Assembly (NCBI GenBank): GCA_946482005.1
Contig: CAMLPV010000008.1
Coordinates: 1-64,000 of the forward strand
Direction: 5' to 3'
DNA: 64,000 nt
Source: an uncultured Gilliamella sp.
Lineage (GTDB): Bacteria; Pseudomonadota; Gammaproteobacteria; Enterobacterales; Orbaceae
In this document: piece after piece, positions 1-7,261 of the stretch
How the letters are laid out: each line of letters starts with the position of its first letter
How positions within the stretch are numbered: the stretch's first letter is position 1
The notes under the pieces: model-generated
What the model saw: only the letters and a program-made list of their open reading frames with translations
Databases searched by the model: none
Told to the model about the DNA's origin: nothing
Position numbers and translations under genes: made by a program

Positions 1-2
1 CA

Positions 3-65
3 CATTTATCTAATAAAGCCGTTAAAGCTAAATTTTTAGCTATTCATACTCAAATGCGTACTTAA
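3..65 (+). CDS. C-terminal end of an unidentified protein (cut by window edge)
   Basis: One frame is open from the window edge to a TAA at 63-65 and encodes about 20 residues ending in FLAIHTQMRT. The next gene starts 18 bases later behind a weak purine-rich site, so this is probably the preceding gene of the same fructose-sugar operon. The tail is too short for me to assign a family. Confidence 0.5.
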   Translation, partial: HLSNKAVKAKFLAIHTQMRT

Positions 66-83
66 CTCTTTATAGGATAAATT

Positions 84-1334
84 ATGACTAGTGCATTTTA
101 TAAAAAACCAACTTATTGGTTTGCCTCGTTTTATAGCATTATGTATTACGCAGCGGGAAGTTTCGTTTTTTCCTTTTATGCTATATGGCTAAGTAAGGAG
201 ATAGGCTTAAGCGCAAAACAGACCGGCATTATTTATTCGTTTAACTACTTTATTTCGTTAATCATTATGATTATGTATGGTATTTATCAAGATAAATTAG
301 TGCTAAAAAAACACCTTGTCTGGTTTCAAAGTATTATTATTACTTGCGCTGCTCCAGCATTAATTTATGTGTATGAACCACTATTGCGCCATAATTTTTA
401 TCTTGGTGTGATTTTCGGTAGTTTCTTTTTAGGATTTGGTTGGATTGCTGGCATGGGGCTAATTGATTCCTACTGCGAAAAAATCAGCCGGGCGTTTGGT
501 TTTGAGTTTGGCCAATGTCGAACATGGGGATGTATTGCTTATGCTGTCGGTACCTTTATTGCGGGTATTTTGATTAGTATCAATCCTCACCTTAATTTTT
601 GGGTAGCATCGGGTGTTGGTGTTTGTTTCATGATTCTTAACCTCAACTTTAAGCCTGATTTAAGCAAATCAACTGAAGCCGTGTTCCAGAAAAAGGATAA
701 ACTCAGTTTTAATGAGATCCTCTCTGTTTTTACCCTTAAAAAATTCTGGATATTTGTTATCTATGTGCTCGGAACTTACAGCCTTTATAATATTTATGAT
801 CAACAGTTATTCCCTGTTTATTTCACACAACAATTTGAAGATGTCAATGATGGATATCGTTTGTATGGTGTTTTAAATTCATTCCAAGTCTTTTTAGAAG
901 CCGCAGTTATGTTTTGTGTACCATTTGTGGTGAATCGTGTTGGTGCAAAAAATGCATTGATTTTTGCCGCATTTGTTTCGGCTTCTCGTATCTTCTTAAC
1001 GGGTCATGTAAGCAGCATTGCAATTATCTCAGTGATTAAACTTATGCACTGCTTAGAAATTTCAACCATTTTGGTTTCAGTGTTCAAATATATTGATAAT
1101 AACTTTAATGCTCGATTATCTGCGACTGTTTTTTTAATTGGTTATCAGGTTGCAGGTTCAGTAGGGGTCATTTTATTTTCAACTTTAGTTGGTGATTTTT
1201 ATGATACAGCAGGTGCAGCAACAACATTTAATAATCTTGGTTTAGTTGTATTAGGCTTTATGATTTTTGCCATCTTCTTCTTAAGTCGTGATAGAAAAAG
1301 TGTCAATATCGAAGATAAGCCAGAAGTTAAATAA
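84..1334 (+). CDS. MFS oligosaccharide:H+ symporter, LacY/CscB/RafB family
   Basis: Predicted 12-helix inner-membrane sugar:proton symporter of 416 residues, the usual family length. Residues essential in LacY can be matched: the loop with GQCRTWGC (LacY Arg144/Cys148 region), an Arg in VSASRIF (Arg302), and His and Glu in LMHCLE (His322/Glu325). The LacY Glu126 position appears as Asp-Ser in LIDSYCEK, so the substrate is probably not lactose. The following genes encode a GH172 enzyme and a ScrR-like repressor in the same direction, which points to sucrose, fructo-oligosaccharide or a difructose compound. The family call is firm; the substrate is inferred from neighbours. Confidence 0.85.
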   Translation: MTSAFYKKPTYWFASFYSIMYYAAGSFVFSFYAIWLSKEIGLSAKQTGIIYSFNYFISLIIMIMYGIYQDKLVLKKHLVWFQSIIITCAAPALIYVYEPLLRHNFYLGVIFGSFFLGFGWIAGMGLIDSYCEKISRAFGFEFGQCRTWGCIAYAVGTFIAGILISINPHLNFWVASGVGVCFMILNLNFKPDLSKSTEAVFQKKDKLSFNEILSVFTLKKFWIFVIYVLGTYSLYNIYDQQLFPVYFTQQFEDVNDGYRLYGVLNSFQVFLEAAVMFCVPFVVNRVGAKNALIFAAFVSASRIFLTGHVSSIAIISVIKLMHCLEISTILVSVFKYIDNNFNARLSATVFLIGYQVAGSVGVILFSTLVGDFYDTAGAATTFNNLGLVVLGFMIFAIFFLSRDRKSVNIEDKPEVK

Positions 1335-1392
1335 ATTAAAACTGTTTTCAATTTTCATTAATAGAATTTAATAACGTTAGTAAGGATTCACA

Positions 1393-2511
1393 ATGAACAT
1401 ATATAATTCTGTAACACAATTTCACTTCGAACAAACTCGAACCATTTCGCCAGAAAATATGACCGGTGAAAAAGGTAAATCTTGTATGAAAGGCAGTGCA
1501 TTAGGTCCAAGCCGTAAAGGACAAGGTTGTATTTCGATTCCAGCAGGTGAAACGGTAACAATTGCTGAGATCACAGGTCCAGCTGAAATTCGTCATATGT
1601 GGTTTACCTTAACCGACAGAACGCATCGCGGTAGTTTTGTGCTTCGTGATGTAGTGATTCGTATTTATTGGGATGATGAAAAAGTTCCTTCTGTTGAAAG
1701 CCCAATTGGTGATTTTTTCTGTAATGGTTTTGGGGCTAGGTGTGATATTAATTCCGTGCCAATTGTTGTTAATCCAACAGGTGGTTTTAATAGCTATTTT
1801 AGAATGCCATTTAATAAAAAAGCGCGCATTGAAATTCAAAATGAGCATGAAGCTGATTTACAACATTTCTTCTTTACTATTAATTATGCCATCATGCCAA
1901 AACCGTTTGAAGCACCACTTTATTTCCATGCACAATGGCGTAGACAGCGCGTCACTAATTATGCACAAGACTATGTGATATTAGACAATGTTGAAGGTCA
2001 TGGCTATTATGTTGGTACTTACTTAGCATTGACCGCCCTTGAGCGTTATTGGTGGGGGGAAGGTGAGTTTAAATTCTATCTAGATGGCGATAGCGATTAT
2101 CCAACTCAGCATTCAACCGGCTCAGAAGACTATTTTGGTGGCGCATGGGCATTTCATAACCGCGATAGTCAAGGTCGGCCAAAAGCGAAATGTTTCCAAA
2201 CACTGTTTATGGGATATCCATATCAAACCAATCGTGATGCAACTCGTGACTTTTTCCAAACTGGCGATTCTAACCCAGTACACGGTTTTGGTGATGATAG
2301 TTTACCAATGCATGGCTTATATCGTTGGCATTTACCAGATCCAATTGCGTTCCATAAAGATATCAAACTTGCTTTTCAACAAATTGGCAATGATGATATA
2401 AGATTGTATGAACGTTGCGATGATATTGCCAGTGTTGCTTATTGGTATCAAAGTCCATCGGAAAACCATAATCCGGTATTCCCGAATAAACAACAACGTA
2501 CACCACGATAA
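1393..2511 (+). CDS. DUF2961 / glycoside hydrolase family 172 enzyme
   Basis: A 372-residue protein without signal peptide, so probably cytoplasmic. It has the DUF2961 fold signatures: an N-terminal Gly/Pro-rich stretch (GPSRKGQGCISIPAGE), then GPAEIRHMWFT near residue 62, and the hallmark TGSEDYFGGAW with Glu245. In characterised GH172 members, conserved glutamates including the one in the T-G-T/S-E-D-Y motif act in catalysis. Known activities are difructose dianhydride I synthase/hydrolase (alpha-D-fructofuranosidase) and D-arabinofuranosidases. The upstream CscB-type permease and downstream ScrR-type repressor favour a fructose-containing substrate entering the cell intact. It is 58 bases after the permease and 15 before the regulator. 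Family assignment is good; exact substrate unproven. Confidence 0.8.
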   Translation: MNIYNSVTQFHFEQTRTISPENMTGEKGKSCMKGSALGPSRKGQGCISIPAGETVTIAEITGPAEIRHMWFTLTDRTHRGSFVLRDVVIRIYWDDEKVPSVESPIGDFFCNGFGARCDINSVPIVVNPTGGFNSYFRMPFNKKARIEIQNEHEADLQHFFFTINYAIMPKPFEAPLYFHAQWRRQRVTNYAQDYVILDNVEGHGYYVGTYLALTALERYWWGEGEFKFYLDGDSDYPTQHSTGSEDYFGGAWAFHNRDSQGRPKAKCFQTLFMGYPYQTNRDATRDFFQTGDSNPVHGFGDDSLPMHGLYRWHLPDPIAFHKDIKLAFQQIGNDDIRLYERCDDIASVAYWYQSPSENHNPVFPNKQQRTPR

Positions 2512-2526
2512 TTAAGAGAGCAGTAA

Positions 2527-3525
2527 ATGGCGAGTAATAAATTAAAAATCAATGATATTGCTCGTTTGGCTGGCGTGTCGGCAACGACCGTCAGTCATAT
2601 CTTTAATAAACGAGATAAAAAATATCGTATTTCACCGCAGACACGGCAACGTGTATTAGCCATTGCTCAACAATACAGTGATCAATCGCATATTCGCCAA
2701 TATTTGATAAAAGCCAATAGTACCAATACAGTAGGTGTTATTGTTCCTGATATGTCGAATTCTTTTTTTTCAATGTTTTTGCATCATTTAGAGGCATCAT
2801 TTAGGCAAAAAAACATCCAATTATTAATTACTTGTAGTCATTATAATAAAGACGTCGAAGTTAACGTCGCTCAAAATTTAGTTGAGCGCAAAGTAGATGC
2901 GATGATTGTGGTGACATCTTTAGACAGTGATGATTTTTATGTAAGTATTAACCAACATACCCCGGTACTATTTTTTGACCGCTATCTTAAAGATACCTCC
3001 TTACCTTTTATCACAAGTGAATCATTGGATTCGGTTGCTGAATTAATTCAACCTTATGCTAAGCAGTTAGATGAATTTTATTTTATTGGTTGTGACACGC
3101 AACTGACATCGATTGATGCAAGGCTTAAAGGATTTAAGCAAGGACTTAATAATGCTGGTTTAGCCGTTAATCCAGAATGGTTAGTGAGTGATGACTACTG
3201 TCCAAATAAAGGATACGAATTGCTTAAAAATCTGCATAGTAAACTAGGGCGCTTACCTAAAGCGATTTTTACACCGTCAGGGAATCTGTTACAAGAAGTG
3301 CTTAGTTATTTAGTGGAAATAAAGTTAGATCCGAAAGAAATTTGCATATGTTCTTATGACTACAACATCTATCTAGATTACTCATATTATCCAATTGATG
3401 CCATTGCGCAGGATTTTCAAAGTATGGCGCATGTTTGTGTTGATGTGATCGGTGATTTACTTAACTTTAAAGAGTTAAAAAACCATGAAATTTTTATCAA
3501 ACCACAAATAATACGCCATCATTAA
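2527..3525 (+). CDS. LacI-family repressor, ScrR (sucrose operon repressor)-like
   Basis: A 332-residue LacI/GalR-family regulator. The N-terminal helix-turn-helix reads INDIARLAGVSATTVSHIFN, followed by the KKYRISPQT segment typical of the Cra/ScrR subgroup rather than LacI or GalR. The sugar-binding domain has GFKQGLNNAGLAVNPEW and a GYELLKNL...LGRLPKAIFT block that closely matches enteric ScrR as I remember it. ScrR binds fructose or fructose 1-phosphate as inducer. It is the last gene of the locus, 15 bases after the GH172 gene, and probably represses this operon; the operator would lie upstream of the window. Confidence 0.8.
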   Translation: MASNKLKINDIARLAGVSATTVSHIFNKRDKKYRISPQTRQRVLAIAQQYSDQSHIRQYLIKANSTNTVGVIVPDMSNSFFSMFLHHLEASFRQKNIQLLITCSHYNKDVEVNVAQNLVERKVDAMIVVTSLDSDDFYVSINQHTPVLFFDRYLKDTSLPFITSESLDSVAELIQPYAKQLDEFYFIGCDTQLTSIDARLKGFKQGLNNAGLAVNPEWLVSDDYCPNKGYELLKNLHSKLGRLPKAIFTPSGNLLQEVLSYLVEIKLDPKEICICSYDYNIYLDYSYYPIDAIAQDFQSMAHVCVDVIGDLLNFKELKNHEIFIKPQIIRHH

Positions 3526-3556
3526 ATTGATCATTGATTGATGAATTACATAATGA

Positions 3557-4039
3557 TTAACGATTAGCGTTTTTCATAATACGGGCTTTATCAACTTGCC
3601 ATTGACGCTCTTTGATATCGGTGCGTTTATCGTACTCTTTTTTACCTTTAGCAACACCAATTTTTACTTTTGCCCAAGCATTTTTCCAATATAAAGAAAG
3701 GGCAACAACGGTATAACCTTGACGATTGATTTGACCAAATAATGAGTTAAGCTCACGTTCATTTAATAATAATTTTCGATTGCGCATAGGTTCACACACC
3801 ACATGTGTTGACGCAACATTCAGCGGTGTAATTGTTGCACCAAATAACCATGCATCACCATCTTTAAGTAATACATAACTATCACTAATATTGGCTTTAC
3901 CTGCACGCAATGATTTTACTTCCCAGCCTTGCAGGGATAATCCTGCCTCAATTTCCTGTTCAATAAAGTACTCATGGCGTGCGCGTTTATTTAATGCTAT
4001 AGTTGCCGAACCCGGCTTGTGTAATTTTTTCTTAGTCAT
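3557..4039 (-). CDS. smpB: SsrA-binding protein SmpB (trans-translation)
   Basis: 160 residues, the normal SmpB length. It binds tmRNA and delivers it to stalled ribosomes. Visible signatures: [20 protein letters not shown] near the N-terminus, [18 protein letters not shown] around residue 40, the central GKKEYDKR element and a basic C-terminal tail ([13 protein letters not shown]) that enters the empty mRNA channel. It is divergent from ratA, the arrangement seen in E. coli and relatives. Confidence 0.97.
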   Translation of the reverse strand: MTKKKLHKPGSATIALNKRARHEYFIEQEIEAGLSLQGWEVKSLRAGKANISDSYVLLKDGDAWLFGATITPLNVASTHVVCEPMRNRKLLLNERELNSLFGQINRQGYTVVALSLYWKNAWAKVKIGVAKGKKEYDKRTDIKERQWQVDKARIMKNANR

Positions 4040-4104
4040 AATGTGCGATATTATAAAGTTACGTGATACTATATGCCACTAATTTTAACTTTTATTTTAT
4101 TATT

Positions 4105-4533
4105 ATGGCACATATTTTTCACGAGGTTATCGAGCCTTATTCAATTGAGCAAATGTTTGCTTTGGTCAATGATATTACTCTCTATCCAGAATTTGTACCT
4201 GATTGTATCGCAACTGGCATTATTAGAAAACAAGATAATTTAATGGCGGCATTTATTGAAGTTGAAAAATTAGGTTTTAAAAAATCTTTTACAACACTAA
4301 ACAAAATTAATCAGCCTCATTCAATAGAAATGAGTTTGTTAGACGGCCCGTTTAAATACCTATCGGGAAAATGGCAGTTTACTTCATTAGGGGAAGATAA
4401 AAGTAAAATTAGTTTTGAGTTGAATTTTGAATTCAAAAATAAGTTACTTGATATTGCTTTCACCCCAGTATTTAAAGAGGTGATGACGAATATGGTTAAT
4501 GCATTTTCACAAAGAGCAAGGCAGATTTATTAA
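4105..4533 (+). CDS. ratA: RatA/COQ10-type START-domain protein
   Basis: 142 residues from the ATG at 4105, which aligns with the conserved MxHIxxxxxVPYS-like start; a longer reading to 4063 adds a non-conserved extension inside the smpB promoter region. Polyketide-cyclase/START fold; the family includes eukaryotic Coq10 (ubiquinone-binding chaperone) and E. coli RatA, reported to bind 50S subunits. Visible signatures are the N-terminal YSIEQMFALVNDITLYPEFVPDC and a C-terminal amphipathic helix. It is followed after one base by the rnfH-like gene, as in most gammaproteobacteria. Its cellular role, toxin or respiratory quinone protein, remains debated for the family. Confidence 0.92.
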   Translation: MAHIFHEVIEPYSIEQMFALVNDITLYPEFVPDCIATGIIRKQDNLMAAFIEVEKLGFKKSFTTLNKINQPHSIEMSLLDGPFKYLSGKWQFTSLGEDKSKISFELNFEFKNKLLDIAFTPVFKEVMTNMVNAFSQRARQIY

Positions 4534-4534
4534 G

Positions 4535-4804
4535 ATGAACAGTATTCAAATTGTTTATGCGCTACCTAATAATCCAACAATAATTAATTGTGATGTTGAT
4601 GAGCAAACGAATGTCTTGCAAGCAATCACAAAATCCAATATCTTATCGATCTGTCAGATAAAATTAGATGAACACTTGATTGGTATTTATGGTAAACGTT
4701 GTGATCTTAATGATTTAGTGAAAAATGGCGATCGTATTGAAATCTATCGTCCATTAATTAATGATCCTAAAGAAATAAGACGAAGAAGAGCAGCAAAAAA
4801 ATAA
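4535..4804 (+). CDS. rnfH: RnfH/RatB family ubiquitin-fold protein
   Basis: 89 residues starting at the ATG at 4535, one base after the ratA stop; an upstream in-frame start at 4499 would overlap ratA and lacks conservation. The small beta-grasp protein shows the family features: VYALPNNP near the start, LGIYGKRCDL-like centre (LIGIYGKRCDLNDLVKNGDRIEIYRPL) and the tail DPKEIRRRRAAKK. Function is not firmly known; it was formerly paired with RatA as a putative antitoxin and in Rhodobacter is linked to the Rnf complex. Confidence 0.92.
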   Translation: MNSIQIVYALPNNPTIINCDVDEQTNVLQAITKSNILSICQIKLDEHLIGIYGKRCDLNDLVKNGDRIEIYRPLINDPKEIRRRRAAKK

Positions 4805-4827
4805 TTTATTGAGGCAAAGGAAACAGA

Positions 4828-5262
4828 ATGCATAATCTGCTAATTGAAAAAATTGAAACTTTATGCAAGAAGCGTGGTATTAAATTGACAACACAGCGTC
4901 GAACAGTGTTAGATATTATGCTGAAAGCAAATAAAGCAATGAGTGCATATGATCTTTTAGATTTGCTTAAAATCAGTGAACCACAAGCAAAGCCACCAAC
5001 AATTTATCGTGCGTTAGAATTTTTGCTTGAACAAGGTTTTATCCATAAAGTTGAATCGTCAAATAGTTTTATTATTTGCCCACATTTTCATGATCCAGAG
5101 CATATTTCAATACTGTTTATTTGTGACAAGTGTCAACAGATCATTGAAAAACATTCTCAAGATATCGAAACACAACTTAAGCAATTAGCGCTACAAAGTG
5201 ACTTTTTAATAAAACACAGTGTGCTTGAAATACATGGAATTTGTCAGCCATGTCAGCCTTAA
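4828..5262 (+). CDS. zur: Zinc uptake regulator Zur (Fur family)
   Basis: 144-residue Fur-family repressor. The segment AYDLLDLLKISEPQAKPPTI followed by YRALEFLLEQGFIHKVES is the Zur signature and separates it from Fur, PerR and Mur. The C-terminal dimerisation half has CDKC and CQPC cysteine pairs for the structural zinc, and His/Glu metal ligands in FHDPEH. It lacks the His-rich C-terminal tail of E. coli Zur. Zur represses zinc uptake genes and zinc-free ribosomal protein paralogues when zinc is sufficient. It overlaps the start of the following small membrane-protein gene. Confidence 0.92.
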   Translation: MHNLLIEKIETLCKKRGIKLTTQRRTVLDIMLKANKAMSAYDLLDLLKISEPQAKPPTIYRALEFLLEQGFIHKVESSNSFIICPHFHDPEHISILFICDKCQQIIEKHSQDIETQLKQLALQSDFLIKHSVLEIHGICQPCQP

Positions 5263-5606
5263 TTATTACTCTTTGGTTAGTAAATCTATTTTGTGATACT
5301 GTCGGACAAATTGCATTTAAATATGCTGCAATAACTTCAAAACATCAACAAGGTTTACACTATTGGCAAAAATTGTTTGGTAATTTTTGGCTTTGGTTAG
5401 GGTTTAGTACCTATTTTGTTGGCTTTATTTTTTGGCTGGCTTTTTTAAGTGAAGTTCCATTATCGCAAGGTATTCTATTAGGATCGTTTAATATCATCAC
5501 AGTTATGGTTGCTGGACGAATTTTATTTAAAGAACATCTAACAGCATTTCGTCTTATTGGTATATTTTTTATTACTTTCGGCGTGATATTAGTAGGACTT
5601 ACCTAA
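5250..5606 (+). CDS. Small DMT/SMR-like membrane protein, first of a pair
   Basis: 118 residues with four predicted helices, beginning at the ATG at 5250, which overlaps the end of zur by 13 bases; a TTG nine bases upstream is the alternative. The layout (short N-terminal helix with FCDTVGQIAFKYA, then a PLSQGILLGSFNIITVMVAG helix and a C-terminal RLIGIFFITFGVILVG) is that of half-size EamA/SMR family proteins. Its stop codon overlaps the start of a second, related protein, so the two may form a heterodimer like EbrAB or ArnEF. Substrate cannot be deduced; linkage to zur is only positional. Confidence 0.7.
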   Translation: MSALIITLWLVNLFCDTVGQIAFKYAAITSKHQQGLHYWQKLFGNFWLWLGFSTYFVGFIFWLAFLSEVPLSQGILLGSFNIITVMVAGRILFKEHLTAFRLIGIFFITFGVILVGLT

Positions 5607-5989
5607 TGAAAAAATTTTATATCATCGGTTTTATCTTATTGTTATTTTTTGATACATTTGGTCAAACTACTTTCAAATTAACCGCATTATCAGCTTTACC
5701 ATTCGAAATTAGTTTCGATTGGTTAATCCGTATTTTTAGTCATGGTTGGGCTTATTTAGTCATTTTAGGCTATACAGGCGCATTTATGACTTGGATGGTT
5801 TTATTAAAAAAAGCGCCTGTAGGACCAGCGTTTGCTGCTTCACATCTGCAAGTAGTGACCGTTATGCTAGTTTCAGTGATTGTGTTTAATGAACAAATAA
5901 CATTAACTCGTTTGTTAGGTGGGTTATGTATTATTATTGGTATTGTATTTTTAGCTTTGGCTGAGCAAAAATTACAATGCAAAAAATAG
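5606..5989 (+). CDS. Small DMT/SMR-like membrane protein, second of a pair
   Basis: 127 residues, four predicted helices, overlapping the stop of the previous gene by one base (TAATG junction), so translation is probably coupled. It repeats the partner's features: FFDTFGQTTFKLTA in helix 1, PVGPAFAASHLQVVTVMLVS in helix 3 and RLLGGLCIIIGIVFLALAE in helix 4. Paired small EamA-like proteins of opposite topology are known in SMR transporters. The TAG stop is directly followed by the left arm of a 40-bp inverted repeat, which may act as its 3' boundary. Confidence 0.7.
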   Translation: MKKFYIIGFILLLFFDTFGQTTFKLTALSALPFEISFDWLIRIFSHGWAYLVILGYTGAFMTWMVLLKKAPVGPAFAASHLQVVTVMLVSVIVFNEQITLTRLLGGLCIIIGIVFLALAEQKLQCKK

Positions 5990-5990
5990 G

Positions 5991-6030
5991 TTTTTATACT
6001 GAAACGTATGCATTACCTGAAACTTTTTGA
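5991..6030. repeat. Left 40-bp inverted-repeat arm
   Basis: Exact reverse complement of 6522-6561. It starts one base after the stop-codon base of the second small membrane-protein gene, so the element sits at the very end of that operon without interrupting it. Confidence 0.9.
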
Positions 6031-6137
6031 TAAAAATTTTTCTTATTTAGTTTTTTAGGTTAATTTTGACTCGATCTATTTATTATTAGGAATCAATAAA
6101 GTTAATAAAAATATTGATTCCTTTTTTAATGACTGGA

Positions 6138-6374
6138 TTAAAAAAAGTTTGGTTTAATATTATCGTGTTCTCGTTCCAATATAACTAAGTAAGCTTCTCT
6201 ACGCCAAAATAGATATAAACGACGTATGTCTTTTTCCATCGTAACCACTCGCCAACCTTGAAGCGCATATTTATTTAAAAAATTAGAAAACTTTAAAGGA
6301 TCAGCGTTAGCGGTACCTAAAAGTAATGAGGATAATGCATTTTCTTGATAAATTATTACTTTGTATTCTTTCAT
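6138..6374 (-). CDS. DUF4177-like small protein inside the inverted-repeat element
   Basis: 78 residues, predicted soluble. It has the pattern of DUF4177: N-terminal MKEYKVIIYQ strand, a helix with DPLKFSNFLNKYALQGWRVV (the conserved x-GW-x-V core) and a C-terminal strand ending YLVILERE. The family has no established function. The gene is the only one between the two 40-bp arms, on the minus strand, with about 107 and 147 bases to the arms. A purine-poor region precedes the ATG, so the RBS is weak. Confidence 0.7.
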   Translation of the reverse strand: MKEYKVIIYQENALSSLLLGTANADPLKFSNFLNKYALQGWRVVTMEKDIRRLYLFWRREAYLVILEREHDNIKPNFF

Positions 6375-6521
6375 ATAGTTAAACCTTAATTCCTTTTACA
6401 AAAATAGTCATTTTTTTGAATGCAATGTTAAAAAATAGGCAGAAATTATACCTTTTTTAACCAGTCAAACAAACAATTAAACTTACAATAATTAAAACTA
6501 ACTAATTTAACGTAAGCTTTG

Positions 6522-6561
6522 TCAAAAAGTTTCAGGTAATGCATACGTTTCAGTATAAAAA
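6522..6561. repeat. Right 40-bp inverted-repeat arm
   Basis: Exact reverse complement of 5991-6030. Its core is GTCAAAAAGTTTCAGGT, seven bases, then ACGTTTCAGTATA; the same two blocks with the same seven-base spacing recur near 26427. The 178 bases between this arm and the mutT stop hold nothing I can identify. Confidence 0.9.
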
Positions 6562-6739
6562 TTATAATTTAAATGAATATTAAGATAATTGGTAACGTTT
6601 ATGACACCATTTGGCAAGAGTTGATAAGTAGATTAGAGGGAATTAATAACTTAGCGTTTTACTTTAATGTGACAAAAAAACAAAAAGTACTCTAGCTTCA
6701 AAATATTTCAAAGCTATTTAAAGTGACCTGACAAATGAA

Positions 6740-7144
6740 TTAAATCTGTTTATCTAAGTTTTTAAGCATTTCGATAATCGGTCTATTGGCATCAGGAAAT
6801 TCGTCAGCATTAAGATCTTCTTGTGCAACCCAACGGCTAGGTTGGCCTTCTTTAGCAAATGGTACACCGTCCCATTCTTCAACAAGATAAGCATGAATGG
6901 TGATATCACGATCATCATAACTATGTTTAAAAACATTTAAAAATTGGGCTTGATGAATTTGGATATCAACTTCTTCCGCTATTTCACGTTGCAAGGTTTG
7001 AAATGGGGTCTCACCTACTTCAATCTTTCCACCTGGGAATTCCCAAAAACCAGCAAGATGTGAGTCTTCACCGCGTTGAGTTATAAAGATTTGACAATCT
7101 TGTGAACGAATAATACCTACAGCAATTTCAGTATGTTTTTTCAT
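6740..7144 (-). CDS. mutT: 8-oxo-dGTP diphosphatase MutT (Nudix)
   Basis: 134 residues, the size of MutT. The Nudix box is visible as GGKIEVGETPFQTLQREIAE followed by EVDI, with the catalytic REIAEE helix; the usual Gly near the box end is Asp. It hydrolyses 8-oxo-dGTP and so prevents A:T to C:G transversions. The N-terminus KKHTEIAVGIIRSQDCQIFITQRG and the EFPGG segment match MutT rather than other Nudix enzymes. It lies downstream of secA on the same strand, as in enteric bacteria. Confidence 0.92.
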   Translation of the reverse strand: MKKHTEIAVGIIRSQDCQIFITQRGEDSHLAGFWEFPGGKIEVGETPFQTLQREIAEEVDIQIHQAQFLNVFKHSYDDRDITIHAYLVEEWDGVPFAKEGQPSRWVAQEDLNADEFPDANRPIIEMLKNLDKQI

Positions 7145-7170
7145 AATCCTGTCTATTTGTGATTAAAATC

Positions 7171-7192
7171 AGGGAAAGTTGGTACTTTCCCT
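7171..7192. terminator. Hairpin between secA and mutT
   Basis: Nine-base perfect stem AGGGAAAGT / ACTTTCCCT with a four-base loop. On the minus strand it follows secA and is followed by a short T-rich stretch, so it may be a partial terminator or mRNA-processing hairpin. Confidence 0.45.
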
Positions 7193-7261
7193 AGTAATTT
7201 TAGTACCGAGTTTAATCGGTTATTTAATATCAATATTGCTTGATGATACTAAATTTTTGCC

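Larger units (their letters stand above)
5991..6561. mobile_element. 571-bp element bounded by 40-bp perfect inverted repeats
   Basis: The left arm at 5991-6030 and the right arm at 6522-6561 are exact reverse complements over 40 bases; pairing fails at the next base on both sides. The unit encloses a single small gene (DUF4177) and no transposase. Each arm contains two copies of GTTTCAG in direct orientation. A third, single arm-like copy lies near 26427-26463. This suits a MITE-like non-autonomous element or a dispersed repeat family with a cargo gene. I saw no clear target-site duplication; the flanks are AT-rich. Confidence 0.6.

Noticed and set aside
6562..6739. Second small gene within or beyond the inverted-repeat element
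   Set aside because: No frame of useful length; sequence shows no motif.
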